Numbered from the stretch's first letter, positions 9,347 through 19,729 are shown. The stretch is 64,000 nt of DNA from Sandaracinobacteroides sp041909755 (GCF_041909755.1 NZ_JAYRCW010000002.1:1-64000), one strand, 5' to 3'. Made by a program: numbers and translations. Notes: generated by a model from the sequence alone, not told the origin.

Positions 9347-10503
9347 AGCTTCATCAGGCTCGCGAGATTGTTCTTCTGCATGTCCGACGAGCCGCCGACG
9401 ATCGGCATGCCCAGCAGATCGCGCACATGGCGCTCCATCTCATAGCCGTCTGACAGGGCATAGGCCCCCATCACCTGCTGGCATGCCAGCGCGATTTCCA
9501 AGCCGGTATCCGCCACGAACAGCTTGGCCATCGACGTTTCGATGGAACAGGGGCGGCCTTCGTTGGCGAGCCATGCGGCGTGGTGGAGCATATGGTCCGC
9601 CGCCCTCAGCTTCGTGGCCGCCGTCACCAGCTTGTGGCGGATCGACTGGTGCTGGCTGATGGGCTTCCCGAACTGCACCCGCTCCTGCGCATAGGCCCAG
9701 GCCTCGTGGAAGGCCGCCTTCGCGATCCCAAGCGCGCAAGCCGAGATCTCCAGCTTCTCCACATCGAGCGCGCGGCCCGCCAGCAGTTTCCAGCCCTGGT
9801 TCCACATCTGCTCGCCGCCGACGATGGCGGATTTCGGCAGGCGCACATTGTCGAAGAAGACATCCTGGCTGTCGGTGTAGCGCAGGTTGGCGTGGGCGAT
9901 CCCCCGCATGCTGATGCCCGGCGTGTTCGTGGGGATCAGCAGGAAGCTGAGATTCCGGTAGCGCGCATCGGCCGGGCCGGAACGGACGAGGCAGTAGATG
10001 ACATCCGCCCAATCGGCGCCCGTGCACCAGCGCTTGGCGCCGTTCACGACCACCTCGTCGCCATCCAGTTCGGCGCGGGTTTCGACACTGGCGAGGTCCC
10101 CGCCCACATTCGGCTCCGACAGGCCATAGGCGAAGAAAAGCTCGCCACGCGCCAGCCGGGGCAGATATTCGGCCTTCTGTTCGGGGGAGCCATTCTCGGA
10201 CAGGTTCATGCCGCCATAGAAGGCCGTGTGGATGAACGGCCCCGCAAGGAACGCGCCCGCCTGGGCCAGTTCCTCGATCACGGCGACGGCGGCCACCAGA
10301 TCCTGCCCGGCCCCGCCATGCTCGGCCGGGACGGTCAGGGCCGTCAGCCCCATCCCGTTCAGCTTCGCATAGACATCGCGCGGCCAGCGGCGGTCCCTGT
10401 CCCACTGGATGCGCTTCTCGCGCGGGGCATGGGCGGCGATGAAGCGGCGAAGCTGGTCGCGGATTTCGCGGACGTGCGCGGGTTCGTCCTGAAAGCTCTG
10501 CAT
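9343..10503 (-). CDS. Acyl-CoA dehydrogenase with shifted catalytic base
   Basis: A 386-residue FAD-dependent acyl-CoA dehydrogenase catalysing alpha,beta-desaturation of an acyl-CoA. The SEPNVGGDLA substrate/flavin motif lies near residue 129, and QERVQFGKPIS and the C-terminal RHVRDLLGMPI block are conserved. The usual catalytic Glu of the YEGT motif is replaced by Gly (VGGSSD, about 369-374), while Glu near 249 in LDVEKLE sits where isovaleryl-CoA and long-chain dehydrogenases carry theirs. It shares one base with the upstream enoyl-CoA hydratase gene and four with the downstream gene. A branched or bulky acyl-CoA substrate is inferred. Confidence 0.88.
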   Translation of the reverse strand: MQSFQDEPAHVREIRDQLRRFIAAHAPREKRIQWDRDRRWPRDVYAKLNGMGLTALTVPAEHGGAGQDLVAAVAVIEELAQAGAFLAGPFIHTAFYGGMNLSENGSPEQKAEYLPRLARGELFFAYGLSEPNVGGDLASVETRAELDGDEVVVNGAKRWCTGADWADVIYCLVRSGPADARYRNLSFLLIPTNTPGISMRGIAHANLRYTDSQDVFFDNVRLPKSAIVGGEQMWNQGWKLLAGRALDVEKLEISACALGIAKAAFHEAWAYAQERVQFGKPISQHQSIRHKLVTAATKLRAADHMLHHAAWLANEGRPCSIETSMAKLFVADTGLEIALACQQVMGAYALSDGYEMERHVRDLLGMPIVGGSSDMQKNNLASLMKL

Positions 10504-11297
10504 CAGTCCCCCGAAAGAACCGGCGCGCGCCGCTCGCGGAAGGCGGCGACCGCCTCGGCACGATCCGCTGTCATGTTGGAAAGCGTTTCATAGGGGATGG
10601 AGGCGTCCATCGACTGCACCGCCAGTTGCCGGAGCGTCTGGTTCATCACCACCTTGGTCCAGCGCACGGCGAAGCGGGGATTTCCCAGGATCTTCGCGGC
10701 GACCTCCGCCACCTTTGCATCCAGCTGCTCGGCCGGGACGGCGTGGTTCACCAGCCCCATGCCGACGGCGTCCTTCGCACGGATCAGATCGCCGGTGAGC
10801 AGATATTCCTTGGCGCGGGCCATGCCCACAAGCGCGGGCCAGATCACGGCCCCGCCATCACCGGCCACCAGCCCCACCTTCACATGCGGGTCGCCGATGG
10901 CGGCGGTTTCGTCGGCGATGATGATGTCGCACAGCAGCGCCACCGTCGCGCCCAGCCCGGCCGCCGCGCCGTTCATCCGGCAGATGATGGGCTTTTCCAG
11001 TTCCAGCAGCGAGGTGACGATCCGCTTGGCTTCCCAGCCGATCTCGCGGAACTTCTGCGGGTTGGCGATCTGCTCGTCGAACCAGTCGAAGTCGCCGCCG
11101 GCGCAAAAGGCGCGGCCCTTGCCCGTCAGCACGATCAGGTCGCTATCTGGATCATGCTGAAGATCCGCGAACACGCGCGCCAGCTCGGCGTGCAGCGCGG
11201 CATCCACCGCGTTCACCGGGCCGGGGGCGCTGATCGTCGCCGTCAGGATGCGCCCTTCGCGCGCGAATTCGAACCTTTCATAGCCTTCGAACGCCAT
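10503..11297 (-). CDS. Enoyl-CoA hydratase/isomerase family protein
   Basis: A 264-residue crotonase-fold protein expected to hydrate or isomerise an enoyl-CoA made by the neighbouring dehydrogenases. The GKGRAFCAGGDFDWF loop (oxyanion hole) and CRMNGAAAGLGATVALLCD (second oxyanion and hexamer region) are clear. The ATG at 11297 is preferred: it has GGGAGGG just upstream and shares its first base with the preceding stop (TGATG); a GTG lies three bases earlier. Third-to-last gene of the operon 12316-8210. Confidence 0.88.
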   Translation of the reverse strand: MAFEGYERFEFAREGRILTATISAPGPVNAVDAALHAELARVFADLQHDPDSDLIVLTGKGRAFCAGGDFDWFDEQIANPQKFREIGWEAKRIVTSLLELEKPIICRMNGAAAGLGATVALLCDIIIADETAAIGDPHVKVGLVAGDGGAVIWPALVGMARAKEYLLTGDLIRAKDAVGMGLVNHAVPAEQLDAKVAEVAAKILGNPRFAVRWTKVVMNQTLRQLAVQSMDASIPYETLSNMTADRAEAVAAFRERRAPVLSGD

Positions 11298-12316
11298 CAC
11301 TTCCCTCCCACCCGGGCGATGCGGCGGCCGAAATCGCCGCCCGCGAACAGGCCCGCAAACAGCCCGGGCAGGCTTTCGATGCCCTCGCCCACAACCTCGC
11401 GCGTCTTCAGCCAGCCATCCGTCAGCAGCCCGGCCACTTCCGATTGCGCCCCGGCGAACCGGGGCAGATCGTCGAACACCACCAGGCCCTCCATCCTCAG
11501 TCGCCGGGCGATGAACTCGCGGGTGTTGCGCAGTCCGGGCACCTCATCAGGCGGGGTGTTATAGTCCGCGACCTGCCCCGACACGACGATGCGGCCGCGC
11601 ATCTTCATCTTCGGCAGCATGCGGTCGATCATCGCGTTGCCGACATTGTCGAACAGGATGTCGATGCCGTCGGGCAGCTCGGCGGCGACCTGCGCGTCCA
11701 GACCCGCCGCCCGGTAATCCAGCGCCGCGTCGAACCCGCACGCCTCCACCAGCCAGCGGCGCTTGTCTGCCGATCCTGCCAGCCCCACCACCTTCGCAGC
11801 GCCGAAATGGCGGGCAAGCTGGCCCGCAGTCGCACCCACGGGCCCGGCGGCCGAGGTGACCAGCACCGTTTCGCCCGGCTGGATCTGCGCCACGCGCTTG
11901 AGGCCGAACCAGGCCGTCATCCCCGGCACACCCAGCACCCCGATCCACGCCTGTTCGGGCACGCCGATATCGGGCAGGCCAATGCAATAGCCGCGCCCCG
12001 CGCTCAGCGTGTGCGTCGCCCAGCCACCGCCATGGGTGACAAGCGCGCCGACGGGGAAGCGCTCGTTCCGGCTTTCCACGACGCGGCCGACGCAGAAGCC
12101 GTCCACCACATCGCCGGGGTTCAGCGGCGGCGCATAGCTGGCGCCAGGCGACAGCCGCGAGCGGGTGCCCGGATCGGCCGAAACATAGTGGTTGGCAATC
12201 AGGAACCGGCCATCGGGCACGTCCGGCAGCGGCGCCTCTTCCAGCCGGAAATCGGCCGCCGTCGGCACGCCCGCGATATGGCGCGCCAGCACCACGCGCT
12301 TCATCAAATTCGTCAC
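11297..12316 (-). CDS. Zinc-independent NADP-dependent MDR oxidoreductase
   Basis: A 339-residue medium-chain reductase of the zinc-independent PTGR/CurA-like branch, which reduces activated C=C bonds of enones. The nucleotide-binding segment LVTSAAGPVGATAGQLARHFG and the later DNVGNAMIDRMLPKM and GRIVVSGQVADYN blocks are typical; structural zinc cysteines are absent. The GTG start at 12316 is chosen because GGGGAGGG lies four bases upstream; an ATG at 12304 is possible but badly spaced. It leads the operon with enoyl-CoA hydratase and two acyl-CoA dehydrogenase-fold genes. Confidence 0.85.
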   Translation of the reverse strand: MTNLMKRVVLARHIAGVPTAADFRLEEAPLPDVPDGRFLIANHYVSADPGTRSRLSPGASYAPPLNPGDVVDGFCVGRVVESRNERFPVGALVTHGGGWATHTLSAGRGYCIGLPDIGVPEQAWIGVLGVPGMTAWFGLKRVAQIQPGETVLVTSAAGPVGATAGQLARHFGAAKVVGLAGSADKRRWLVEACGFDAALDYRAAGLDAQVAAELPDGIDILFDNVGNAMIDRMLPKMKMRGRIVVSGQVADYNTPPDEVPGLRNTREFIARRLRMEGLVVFDDLPRFAGAQSEVAGLLTDGWLKTREVVGEGIESLPGLFAGLFAGGDFGRRIARVGGK

Positions 12317-12351
12317 TTGCCCTCCCCAGGGGTCCGGATTGAAAAGGGATT

Positions 12352-12774
12352 ATGGAACAGCGAATATCGATCGTCACCCTTGGAACCGCCGATCTGCCAC
12401 GAGCCTGCGCCTTCTGGGAGGCGATGGGGCTGGCGCGGAAGGCGAAACAGACGCCGGGCATGGCCTTCTTCCAGCTGAACGGCCTGCTGCTGGGCATCTA
12501 TCCGTTCGACAAGCTGGCGGAGGACTGCCACCTGCCCGGTGGTCAGCCTTCGGGCGCCGTGACGATCGCGCAGAATGTGCGGAGCGAGGCCGAGGTGGAC
12601 GCCGTGCTTGCGCAGGCCGTGGCAGCAGGCGCGACGCTGCATGTGCCCGCCCACAACGCCTTCTGGGGCGGCTATTCCGGCTATTTCCTCGATCCAGACG
12701 GGCATCCCTGGGAAGTCGCCCACAACCCCTTCTTCGCGCTTCAGGCGAACGGCGACCTCGTCCTGCCCGGCTGA
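12352..12774 (+). CDS. VOC/glyoxalase-fold protein
   Basis: A 140-residue two-module VOC protein (SIVTLGTADLPRACAFWEAMGL near the N-terminus, YFLDPDGHPWEVAHNPF near the C-terminus). This fold hosts glyoxalases, dioxygenases and resistance proteins. The first module lacks an obvious His ligand, so the metal site may be incomplete and no reaction is assigned. It sits divergent from the acyl-CoA operon and ends two bases before the convergent DsbA-like gene. Confidence 0.75.
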   Translation: MEQRISIVTLGTADLPRACAFWEAMGLARKAKQTPGMAFFQLNGLLLGIYPFDKLAEDCHLPGGQPSGAVTIAQNVRSEAEVDAVLAQAVAAGATLHVPAHNAFWGGYSGYFLDPDGHPWEVAHNPFFALQANGDLVLPG

Positions 12775-12775
12775 A

Positions 12776-13426
12776 TCAGGCCGGATCGAGCGCCGCCATC
12801 TTCCTGAGCGCGATCGCCAGCCGTTCGGGTTCCTGCGCGCCCATTATCAGGCCATTTTCGGCAAGGATCATGGCCGGCACGCCGGTGATGCCCATTTCAC
12901 CCCAGCGCTGCTCCAGCGCGCGCACGGTTTCGGCATTTCGGCCATCGGCCAGCACGTCCGCCGCCTCGGCGCGGTTCAGGCCAGCTGCTTCGGCGGCGTT
13001 CAGCAGCACCTCTCGGTCGCTGACATTCTCACCTGCGGTGAAATAGGCTTCGAACAGCTTCAGCTTAAGCGCCGTCTGCCTGCCCGTGTCCTGCGCCCAC
13101 AGCAGCAGCTGGTGCGCGTCGAAGGTGTTCCAGATGCGCTTGGAGCGGCCCGAAAAGTCTATCCCCAGCGGCTCCGCGATGGATTTCATATGGCTGCGCG
13201 TGCTGGCGGACTGCTCGGGCGTGGCGCCATATTTGCGGGCGATATGCTCTGCGGTGTCCTCGCCCTCGGGCGCCATCGCCGGGTTCAGCTCGAAGGGGTG
13301 CCAACGAATATCACCCTCCAGCCCGGCGATCTCCAGTGCCTTTTCCAGCTGCCGATAGCCGATGAAGCACCAGGGGCAGACCACGTCCGAAATGATGTCC
13401 ACCTGAATCTTCTGCGCCACCTGCAT
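12776..13426 (-). CDS. DsbA-family (FrnE-like) thiol oxidoreductase
   Basis: A 216-residue cytoplasmic DsbA-fold protein with a CPWC active site at residues 17-20 (DVVCPWCFIGYRQL), like FrnE. There is no signal peptide, so it is expected to act on thiols inside the cell, often in stress resistance. The ATG at 13426 abuts GGGAGG with no spacer; a GTG at 13420 has better spacing and would shorten it by two residues. Confidence 0.85.
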   Translation of the reverse strand: MQVAQKIQVDIISDVVCPWCFIGYRQLEKALEIAGLEGDIRWHPFELNPAMAPEGEDTAEHIARKYGATPEQSASTRSHMKSIAEPLGIDFSGRSKRIWNTFDAHQLLLWAQDTGRQTALKLKLFEAYFTAGENVSDREVLLNAAEAAGLNRAEAADVLADGRNAETVRALEQRWGEMGITGVPAMILAENGLIMGAQEPERLAIALRKMAALDPA

Positions 13427-13472
13427 CCTCCCGCCGATTGAGGCCGCTTCATAATCGCGCTAGGGGCCGCGC

Positions 13473-15008
<1,536 letters not shown>

Positions 15009-15039
15009 GGCATCGGGCCCGGAATGATGGGAGCATGAC

Positions 15040-15471
15040 ATGCGCAAGATCCTTGTCCTGGCCTTGCTCCTCCTCCCGGTGCCGCTCCACGCCTCCGACG
15101 ATCCGCCTGAGCAGGCCGTTGCGCAATTTCTCGATGCCTTTCGGGCGATGGAACCCACGCGCTTCGACAGTTTTTTTGCGCCGGACGCGACTGTCTTTTT
15201 CCCCGACGGCCGGTTCCCGACGAACCGGCTCCTCCCCCGCGCCGAGGCGCTCGCCGCCTTTCACGGATTCTTTGAAACGCTGAAGGCGCAGGGGCTGACA
15301 AGGCTGCAGATCGACCCGGTTGACCTGCGTATCGAACGCTTCGGGGATGTGGCCGTCGTCACCTTCCTGCTGAAGGGCGCTGAATCCATGGGCCGGCGCA
15401 CCATGGTGTTCAGCAAGGCAGAAGGCGGGTGGCGCATCGTCCACCTGCATGCATCGCGGTCAGTGCCTTAA
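15040..15471 (+). CDS. Exported SnoaL/NTF2-like protein
   Basis: A 143-residue protein with a signal peptide (MRKILVLALLLLPVPLHA) followed by a SnoaL/NTF2-like domain (AVAQFLDAFRAMEPTRFDSFF). GGGAG lies upstream of the ATG. The fold serves many small enzymes and binding proteins, so no reaction is assigned. It follows prfC by 31 bases and could be co-transcribed. Confidence 0.72.
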   Translation: MRKILVLALLLLPVPLHASDDPPEQAVAQFLDAFRAMEPTRFDSFFAPDATVFFPDGRFPTNRLLPRAEALAAFHGFFETLKAQGLTRLQIDPVDLRIERFGDVAVVTFLLKGAESMGRRTMVFSKAEGGWRIVHLHASRSVP

Positions 15472-15546
15472 GCCGCAGTGCGCGGCGGCAGGCTCGGCGC
15501 CCCCTTCATCCCTTTCGCACGTCAATCTGCGCGCTATGGTGGCGCC

Positions 15547-17004
15547 ATGCGCATCCTGACCCTCGCCGTCGCCGCCATCGCCCTCGCCACCCCCGCCGCT
15601 GCCCAATCCACCGGGCTGGAGGCTGCCCTGCCGGAGATCCGCAAGGGCTTTGCCGACTGGCAGCTCGACAACCGCGTACCGGGCCTTGTGTGGGGCATCG
15701 TGAAGGACGGCAGGCTGATCCATGTGGAGGGGGTTGGCGTGCAGGATCTGGAGGCGAAGCGACCCGTCACCGCCGACAGCGCATTCCGCATCGCCTCCAT
15801 GTCGAAGGCGTTCACCGCGTATGAAATCCTGCATCTGGAAGCGCAGGGGAAGCTGAGCCTGTCTGACCCTGCCTCGAAACATGTGCCCGAACTGAATGGC
15901 TGGGCGGCCGGGGTCACGGTGGGCGATCTGCTGCACCACACGGCCGGGTTCGTGACCGACGATCCCTGGGGAGACAGGCAGCAGGTGCGCACCCCGGCGG
16001 AGTTCACCGCCATGCTGAAGGCCGGGTTCCCGCTGCAGTCCGCGCCGGGTTCGGCCTATGAATATTCCAACTTCGGCTATGCGACGCTGGGGCGGATCAT
16101 CACCAACGTCTCCGGCAAACCCTATCAGCGGCAGATCGGGGACACCGTGCTGACGCCGCTGGGCATGGGCGCCACCACCTATGACGTGTTCAAGGTGCCC
16201 GATGCCCGGCTGGCGCGCGGCTATCGCTGGGAAAACGGCCAATGGGTCGCAGAACCCATGATGAAGGATGGCGAGTTCGGCGCGATGGGCGGCGTCGTCA
16301 CCACGGCAATCGACTATGCGAAGTGGGTGTCGCACCTGCTTTCGGGCTGGCCGGCGCAGGCGAAGGCGGGCGGAAACGGGGCCGTGATCCGCGCCATGCG
16401 CACCGGTGGCGGCATCCCGCATGGGCGGGGGCGGCCGGGCAAGGATGCCCCCGATTGCCGGATGACCTTCATCTATGCGGGCGGGCTGGTTTCCGGGAAT
16501 GACTGCCTGCTGGGGCCGGTTTTGTTCCATTCTGGCGGATACCCCGGCTACGGATCGCACATGCTGCTGCTGCCAGAGGCGGGGGTGGGGCTGTTCGCCT
16601 TCGCCAACCGCACCTATGCAGCGCCCCTTCCGCCGGTGTGGGATGCCGCCGGCGCGTTGCAGCGCGCCGGGCTGGTGAAGCGACATGGCACGCCGCTCTC
16701 GCCGCAACTCGCCGCCGCTTACGCGGTGGCGCAGCGGCTGTGGGAAGCCGGGCGGATCGATGCCGAGCCGGGTGTGCTGGCCGAGAATATGCTGATGGAC
16801 CGGTCCGCCGAAAGCTGGGCTGCCGAGTTCCAGCGGCTGAAGGCGGAAAGCGGCACCTGCGACACTAGTGCGCCCATAATCCCCACCGGTGCTATGTCGG
16901 GCCAGTTCCAGTGGCGCTGCACCGTGGGGCGGATCAACGGCCAGCTGCTGCTAGCACCCACCCCGACGCCACAGATCCAGGCGCTGAGGCTTTCCCGCCC
17001 CTGA
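15547..17004 (+). CDS. Exported class C beta-lactamase-fold serine hydrolase
   Basis: A 485-residue serine hydrolase. The start at 15547 opens with a signal peptide (MRILTLAVAAIALATPAAA), so earlier in-frame codons are discounted. The nucleophile motif is SMSK (within RIASMSKAFTAYE), the tyrosine motif is YSN (YEYSNFGY), and HSGGYPGYG takes the place of the KTG box. Such proteins act as periplasmic esterases, D-amino peptidases or penicillin-binding proteins; a true beta-lactamase role is not shown. A C-terminal extension of about 120 residues has no recognised domain. Confidence 0.85.
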   Translation: MRILTLAVAAIALATPAAAQSTGLEAALPEIRKGFADWQLDNRVPGLVWGIVKDGRLIHVEGVGVQDLEAKRPVTADSAFRIASMSKAFTAYEILHLEAQGKLSLSDPASKHVPELNGWAAGVTVGDLLHHTAGFVTDDPWGDRQQVRTPAEFTAMLKAGFPLQSAPGSAYEYSNFGYATLGRIITNVSGKPYQRQIGDTVLTPLGMGATTYDVFKVPDARLARGYRWENGQWVAEPMMKDGEFGAMGGVVTTAIDYAKWVSHLLSGWPAQAKAGGNGAVIRAMRTGGGIPHGRGRPGKDAPDCRMTFIYAGGLVSGNDCLLGPVLFHSGGYPGYGSHMLLLPEAGVGLFAFANRTYAAPLPPVWDAAGALQRAGLVKRHGTPLSPQLAAAYAVAQRLWEAGRIDAEPGVLAENMLMDRSAESWAAEFQRLKAESGTCDTSAPIIPTGAMSGQFQWRCTVGRINGQLLLAPTPTPQIQALRLSRP

Positions 17005-17007
17005 CCG

Positions 17008-17526
17008 TCAGCCGGCGAGCGTGCGATTCGCCGCCGTCACCTGCGCCTGCGCCTTTTCGGATGCTGCCGCCGTCCGCTTCATGAGCGCGTCCACCGCCTG
17101 CCGGTCGGCATCTGCAGCGGGCAGGCTGTCCACCATGCGGGCCAGCGGCACCAGCCGCGCGCCGATGGCGTCCAGCGGTGCCCGCGCCTGATCATAGCGC
17201 GACAGCGCCATCTGCGCGTTGGACCAGCCCTCCGAGCCGATCCCCTGCCCCCGCGCGGCCGCCAGCGCCCGATCCAGTTCCGCGCCAAGTCGCTTCAGGT
17301 CCGATTCGACGGCGGCCAGCGCCTCGCCTTCGCGCGCCAGGTCTGCCCTTAGGCTCGCCTGCTGTTCGGGCAGCAGGGCCGGCGTCGTATCGGCGCCGGG
17401 CGCCTCGATCAGCCGCTCCGCCTCCCCCGGCCGGGGGGCGAGCGACGGGTAAGGGCCGCGGCTGCCGGCACAGGCGGACAGGGCAATGGCGGCGGACAGG
17501 GCGAGGACTGGAATGGGGCGGCGCAT
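17008..17526 (-). CDS. Small lipoprotein with coiled-coil character
   Basis: A 172-residue predicted lipoprotein. The start at 17526 gives a short signal with lipobox LSAC (LSAAIALSACAGS), so Cys near 19 would be lipidated. The mature part is rich in Ala, Glu, Arg and Leu (AREGEALAAVESDLKRLGAE) and is likely helical or coiled coil. No family is recognised. It is divergent from the tRNA-Arg gene and convergent with the serine hydrolase gene. Confidence 0.7.
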   Translation of the reverse strand: MRRPIPVLALSAAIALSACAGSRGPYPSLAPRPGEAERLIEAPGADTTPALLPEQQASLRADLAREGEALAAVESDLKRLGAELDRALAAARGQGIGSEGWSNAQMALSRYDQARAPLDAIGARLVPLARMVDSLPAADADRQAVDALMKRTAAASEKAQAQVTAANRTLAG

Positions 17527-17603
17527 GAAAATCGCTGTAGCGGTGTGCTGCCTGCGCTTGCAATCCGCTGGCGCGTCCCTTAAAGGACCGCCCTCCAAGG
17601 CGC

Positions 17604-17680
17604 GCGCCCGTAGCTCAGCTGGATAGAGCACCAGACTACGAATCTGGGGGTCGGACGTTCGAATCGTTCCGGGCGCGCCA
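17604..17680 (+). tRNA. tRNA-Arg(ACG)
   Basis: A 77-nt tRNA with encoded CCA. The acceptor stem GCGCCCG/CGGGCGC pairs fully, the D arm starts GCTCAGCTGGATAGAGC, the anticodon arm is CCAGA-CTACGAA-TCTGG with anticodon ACG, and the T loop is TTCGAAT. The ACG anticodon, read as ICG after deamination, decodes CGU/CGC/CGA. It marks the left edge of the MarR-controlled catabolic block. Confidence 0.97.
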
Positions 17681-17758
17681 TTTTCCTTGATCCATCACCT
17701 TCCGTCAGAACCCCTTGTCCCCTGTGCTTGCGCTGTCGCGCCGTACGGGCCATCTTGC

Positions 17759-17770
17759 ATAGAATACTAA
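17759..17770. promoter_or_regulatory. MarR-type operator candidate, site 1
   Basis: ATAGA-AT-ACTAA followed by GGAA, 25 bases before the GST start at 17796. It is one of six promoter-located copies of the dyad TTAGT-N2-ACTAA within 17.7-40.7 kb. TAGAAT inside it could be a -10 element; no good -35 is visible. Confidence 0.55.
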
Positions 17771-17795
17771 GGAATCAGGCGAAGGGGCAGCCCGG

Positions 17796-18497
17796 ATGAT
17801 CACACTTTACGGCGGGCCGACGCCCAATGCGCGCAAGATCGCCATTGCGCTGCTGGAAATGGGGCTGGACTGGCGGCTTGAATATATCGACATCCTGGCC
17901 GGCGATCAGCTGACGCCGGAATTCCTGGCGCTGAACCCCAACAACAAGACGCCGGTGATCGTGGACGAGGACGGCCCTGCTGGGCGCTTCGTGCTGTGGG
18001 AAACCGGGGCGATCCTGCTGTATCTCGCGGAAAAGACCGGGCGTTTCGTGCCCCTTGATCCGGCGAAGCGGGCGATCTGCTGGCAATGGCTGATGCTGCA
18101 GGTTTCCGGCATCGGCCCGATGTTCGGGCAGGAAGCGCACTTCACCCATTATGCGAAAGACCGGCACCCCTATGCCATCGAGCGTTATTCCCGCGAGGTG
18201 GAGCGGCTGATGCGGGTGCTGGATCAGCGGCTTGGCGAGGCGGAATGGCTGGCAGGCGATGAATACAGCATCGCCGACATGGCAACGCTGCCCTTCCTGC
18301 GCCGCCAGCTGATCGACAAGGCGGGGCGCTACCCCAACGTCGACCGGTGGGGCGCCGCAATGCTGGCGCGGCCGGCCGTGGCCGAGGGGATGACGACGGG
18401 CACCGCCCGGGCCGAGACGATCGAAGGCGGCCTCACCGGCTTCACCGATGAGCATCGGTCGATCCTCTGGGGCGAGCGGCAGCACGCCCCGCGCTGA
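17796..18497 (+). CDS. Nu-type glutathione S-transferase (paralogue 1)
   Basis: A 233-residue GST with an N-terminal thioredoxin-fold domain carrying TPNARK (about residues 9-14), the TPN motif of Nu-class (YfcG/YghU-like) enzymes, then NKTPVI and ETGAILLYLAEKTG for glutathione binding. The C-terminal helical domain has the DEYSIADMA capping motif. Nu-class enzymes work as disulfide-bond oxidoreductases or, in sphingomonads, as glutathione lyases in beta-ether breakdown. First gene after the tRNA and preceded by a shared operator. Confidence 0.87.
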   Translation: MITLYGGPTPNARKIAIALLEMGLDWRLEYIDILAGDQLTPEFLALNPNNKTPVIVDEDGPAGRFVLWETGAILLYLAEKTGRFVPLDPAKRAICWQWLMLQVSGIGPMFGQEAHFTHYAKDRHPYAIERYSREVERLMRVLDQRLGEAEWLAGDEYSIADMATLPFLRRQLIDKAGRYPNVDRWGAAMLARPAVAEGMTTGTARAETIEGGLTGFTDEHRSILWGERQHAPR

Positions 18498-18500
18498 CGC

Positions 18501-19223
18501 CTATCGGCGCACGGCACTGCGATTGGCGTCTCCGAACATGTTCGACCATTCCCGGTCATCCAGCGTCTGGTTGCGTCCGAGATATTTGGCGGGGGCTGCA
18601 AGATCCGGGCGGGACATCGCGCGGCCGACTGCCGGGCGCTCGCGGATCGCCTCGAACCAGCGGCGGGTGGCGGGCCAGTCATCCAGCGACAGGCCCATCA
18701 CGAAGGCCGATGCACGGCCCGGCCAGATCGCGATATCGGCAATGCTGTAGCCGGCTCCCCCAACATATGGGCTTTCCGCCAGCCGCCCTTCCAGCACGGT
18801 CAGCAGCCGGTTCAGTTCGCTGGTGTAGCGCTTGACGGCATAGTCCTGCCCCGGCGGCGCATAGCGCAGGAAATGGCTGGCCTGCCCGCCCATCGGCCCC
18901 AGGCCCGCCACCTGCCAGGTCAGCCAGGAAAGGGCGGTCGCGCGTTCCGGGCCGGTGGCGGCGAGGAAGCGGCCGGATTTTTCCGCGAGATACTGCAGGA
19001 TCGCGCCGGATTCGAAGACGGTGACGGGCGCGCCTCCCCAGGCCGGCGCATGATCGACGATCGCGGGCAGCTTGTGGTTCGGATTGATCCGGCCGAACTC
19101 GGCGGTCAGCTGGTCGCCGTCGAAGATGTCATAGGGGATCACCCGGTACGGCAGCTCCGCTTCTTCCAGCAGGATCGCGATCTTCTGGCCGTTGGGCGTG
19201 GCGCAATAATGCAGGTCGATCAT
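18501..19223 (-). CDS. Nu-type glutathione S-transferase (paralogue 2)
   Basis: A 240-residue GST with ATPNGQK near residue 8, NHKLPAIVD, the FESGAILQYLAEKSGRF glutathione site and GYSIADIAIW in the C-terminal domain. The ATG at 19223 shares one base with the DUF3237 stop (TGATG), so the two are co-translated; a GTG lies three bases earlier. It converges on GST paralogue 1, three bases apart. It is closer to paralogue 3 (22585) than to paralogue 1. Confidence 0.87.
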   Translation of the reverse strand: MIDLHYCATPNGQKIAILLEEAELPYRVIPYDIFDGDQLTAEFGRINPNHKLPAIVDHAPAWGGAPVTVFESGAILQYLAEKSGRFLAATGPERATALSWLTWQVAGLGPMGGQASHFLRYAPPGQDYAVKRYTSELNRLLTVLEGRLAESPYVGGAGYSIADIAIWPGRASAFVMGLSLDDWPATRRWFEAIRERPAVGRAMSRPDLAAPAKYLGRNQTLDDREWSNMFGDANRSAVRR

Positions 19224-19729
19224 CACAGAATCTCGTGAATCACATGGCGAACGCCGAAATCGGTGCGTTCGCCGACGCCGACGGCCAGAATGCCGTTCAG
19301 CCAGCCATAGCGCTCGCTCGCGGTTTCGAAGACCGGGGCGATGCGCAGATAATAGCGTGACGGATCGACATCCGGCGCCGACGGATCGGCGAACAGCGCG
19401 CGCACATCATCCGGCACCACGCTGCGCCCTGTGTAAGACAGCTGGATCAGCGCGCCGTCCTGCGTGCGCCACACCGATCGCGCGTCGAACGTCCCCACCG
19501 CCGAATCGGCGGACAGGCGGCCACCCTGAGACCAGTTCCCCCCGCCCGGCAGAACCTCGCCGCTGAGGCGGGGCCCGAAAACCCGCCCGCCCGTGATGAA
19601 ACCCAGCCGCCTGTCTCCGAAGGGCGTGGCGCCGATGCCGACCAGCCCGCCGCCGACTTCGAATTCGACCGTGCAGAGATAGGCCGACCTCAGCGCCGCC
19701 CTGCCCTTTTCCGCAGCATCCCCCGTCAT
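19223..19729 (-). CDS. DUF3237 family protein
   Basis: A 168-residue DUF3237 protein (core VGIGATPFGDRRLGFITGG, later TQDGALIQLSYTGRS and YYLRIAPVFETASERYGWLN). The function of the family is unknown; it often sits in aromatic and lipophilic-compound catabolic clusters. The start at 19729 has GGGAGGAGG upstream, which decides against the longer frame. It heads a two-gene operon with GST paralogue 2 and diverges from the TonB receptor across two operator candidates. Confidence 0.8.
   Translation of the reverse strand: MTGDAAEKGRAALRSAYLCTVEFEVGGGLVGIGATPFGDRRLGFITGGRVFGPRLSGEVLPGGGNWSQGGRLSADSAVGTFDARSVWRTQDGALIQLSYTGRSVVPDDVRALFADPSAPDVDPSRYYLRIAPVFETASERYGWLNGILAVGVGERTDFGVRHVIHEIL

Noticed and set aside
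15547..17004. Calling the class C serine hydrolase an antibiotic-resistance beta-lactamase
   Set aside because: SMSK and YSN fit many esterases and peptidases of the fold; there is no AmpR neighbour and the KTG box is replaced by HSG.
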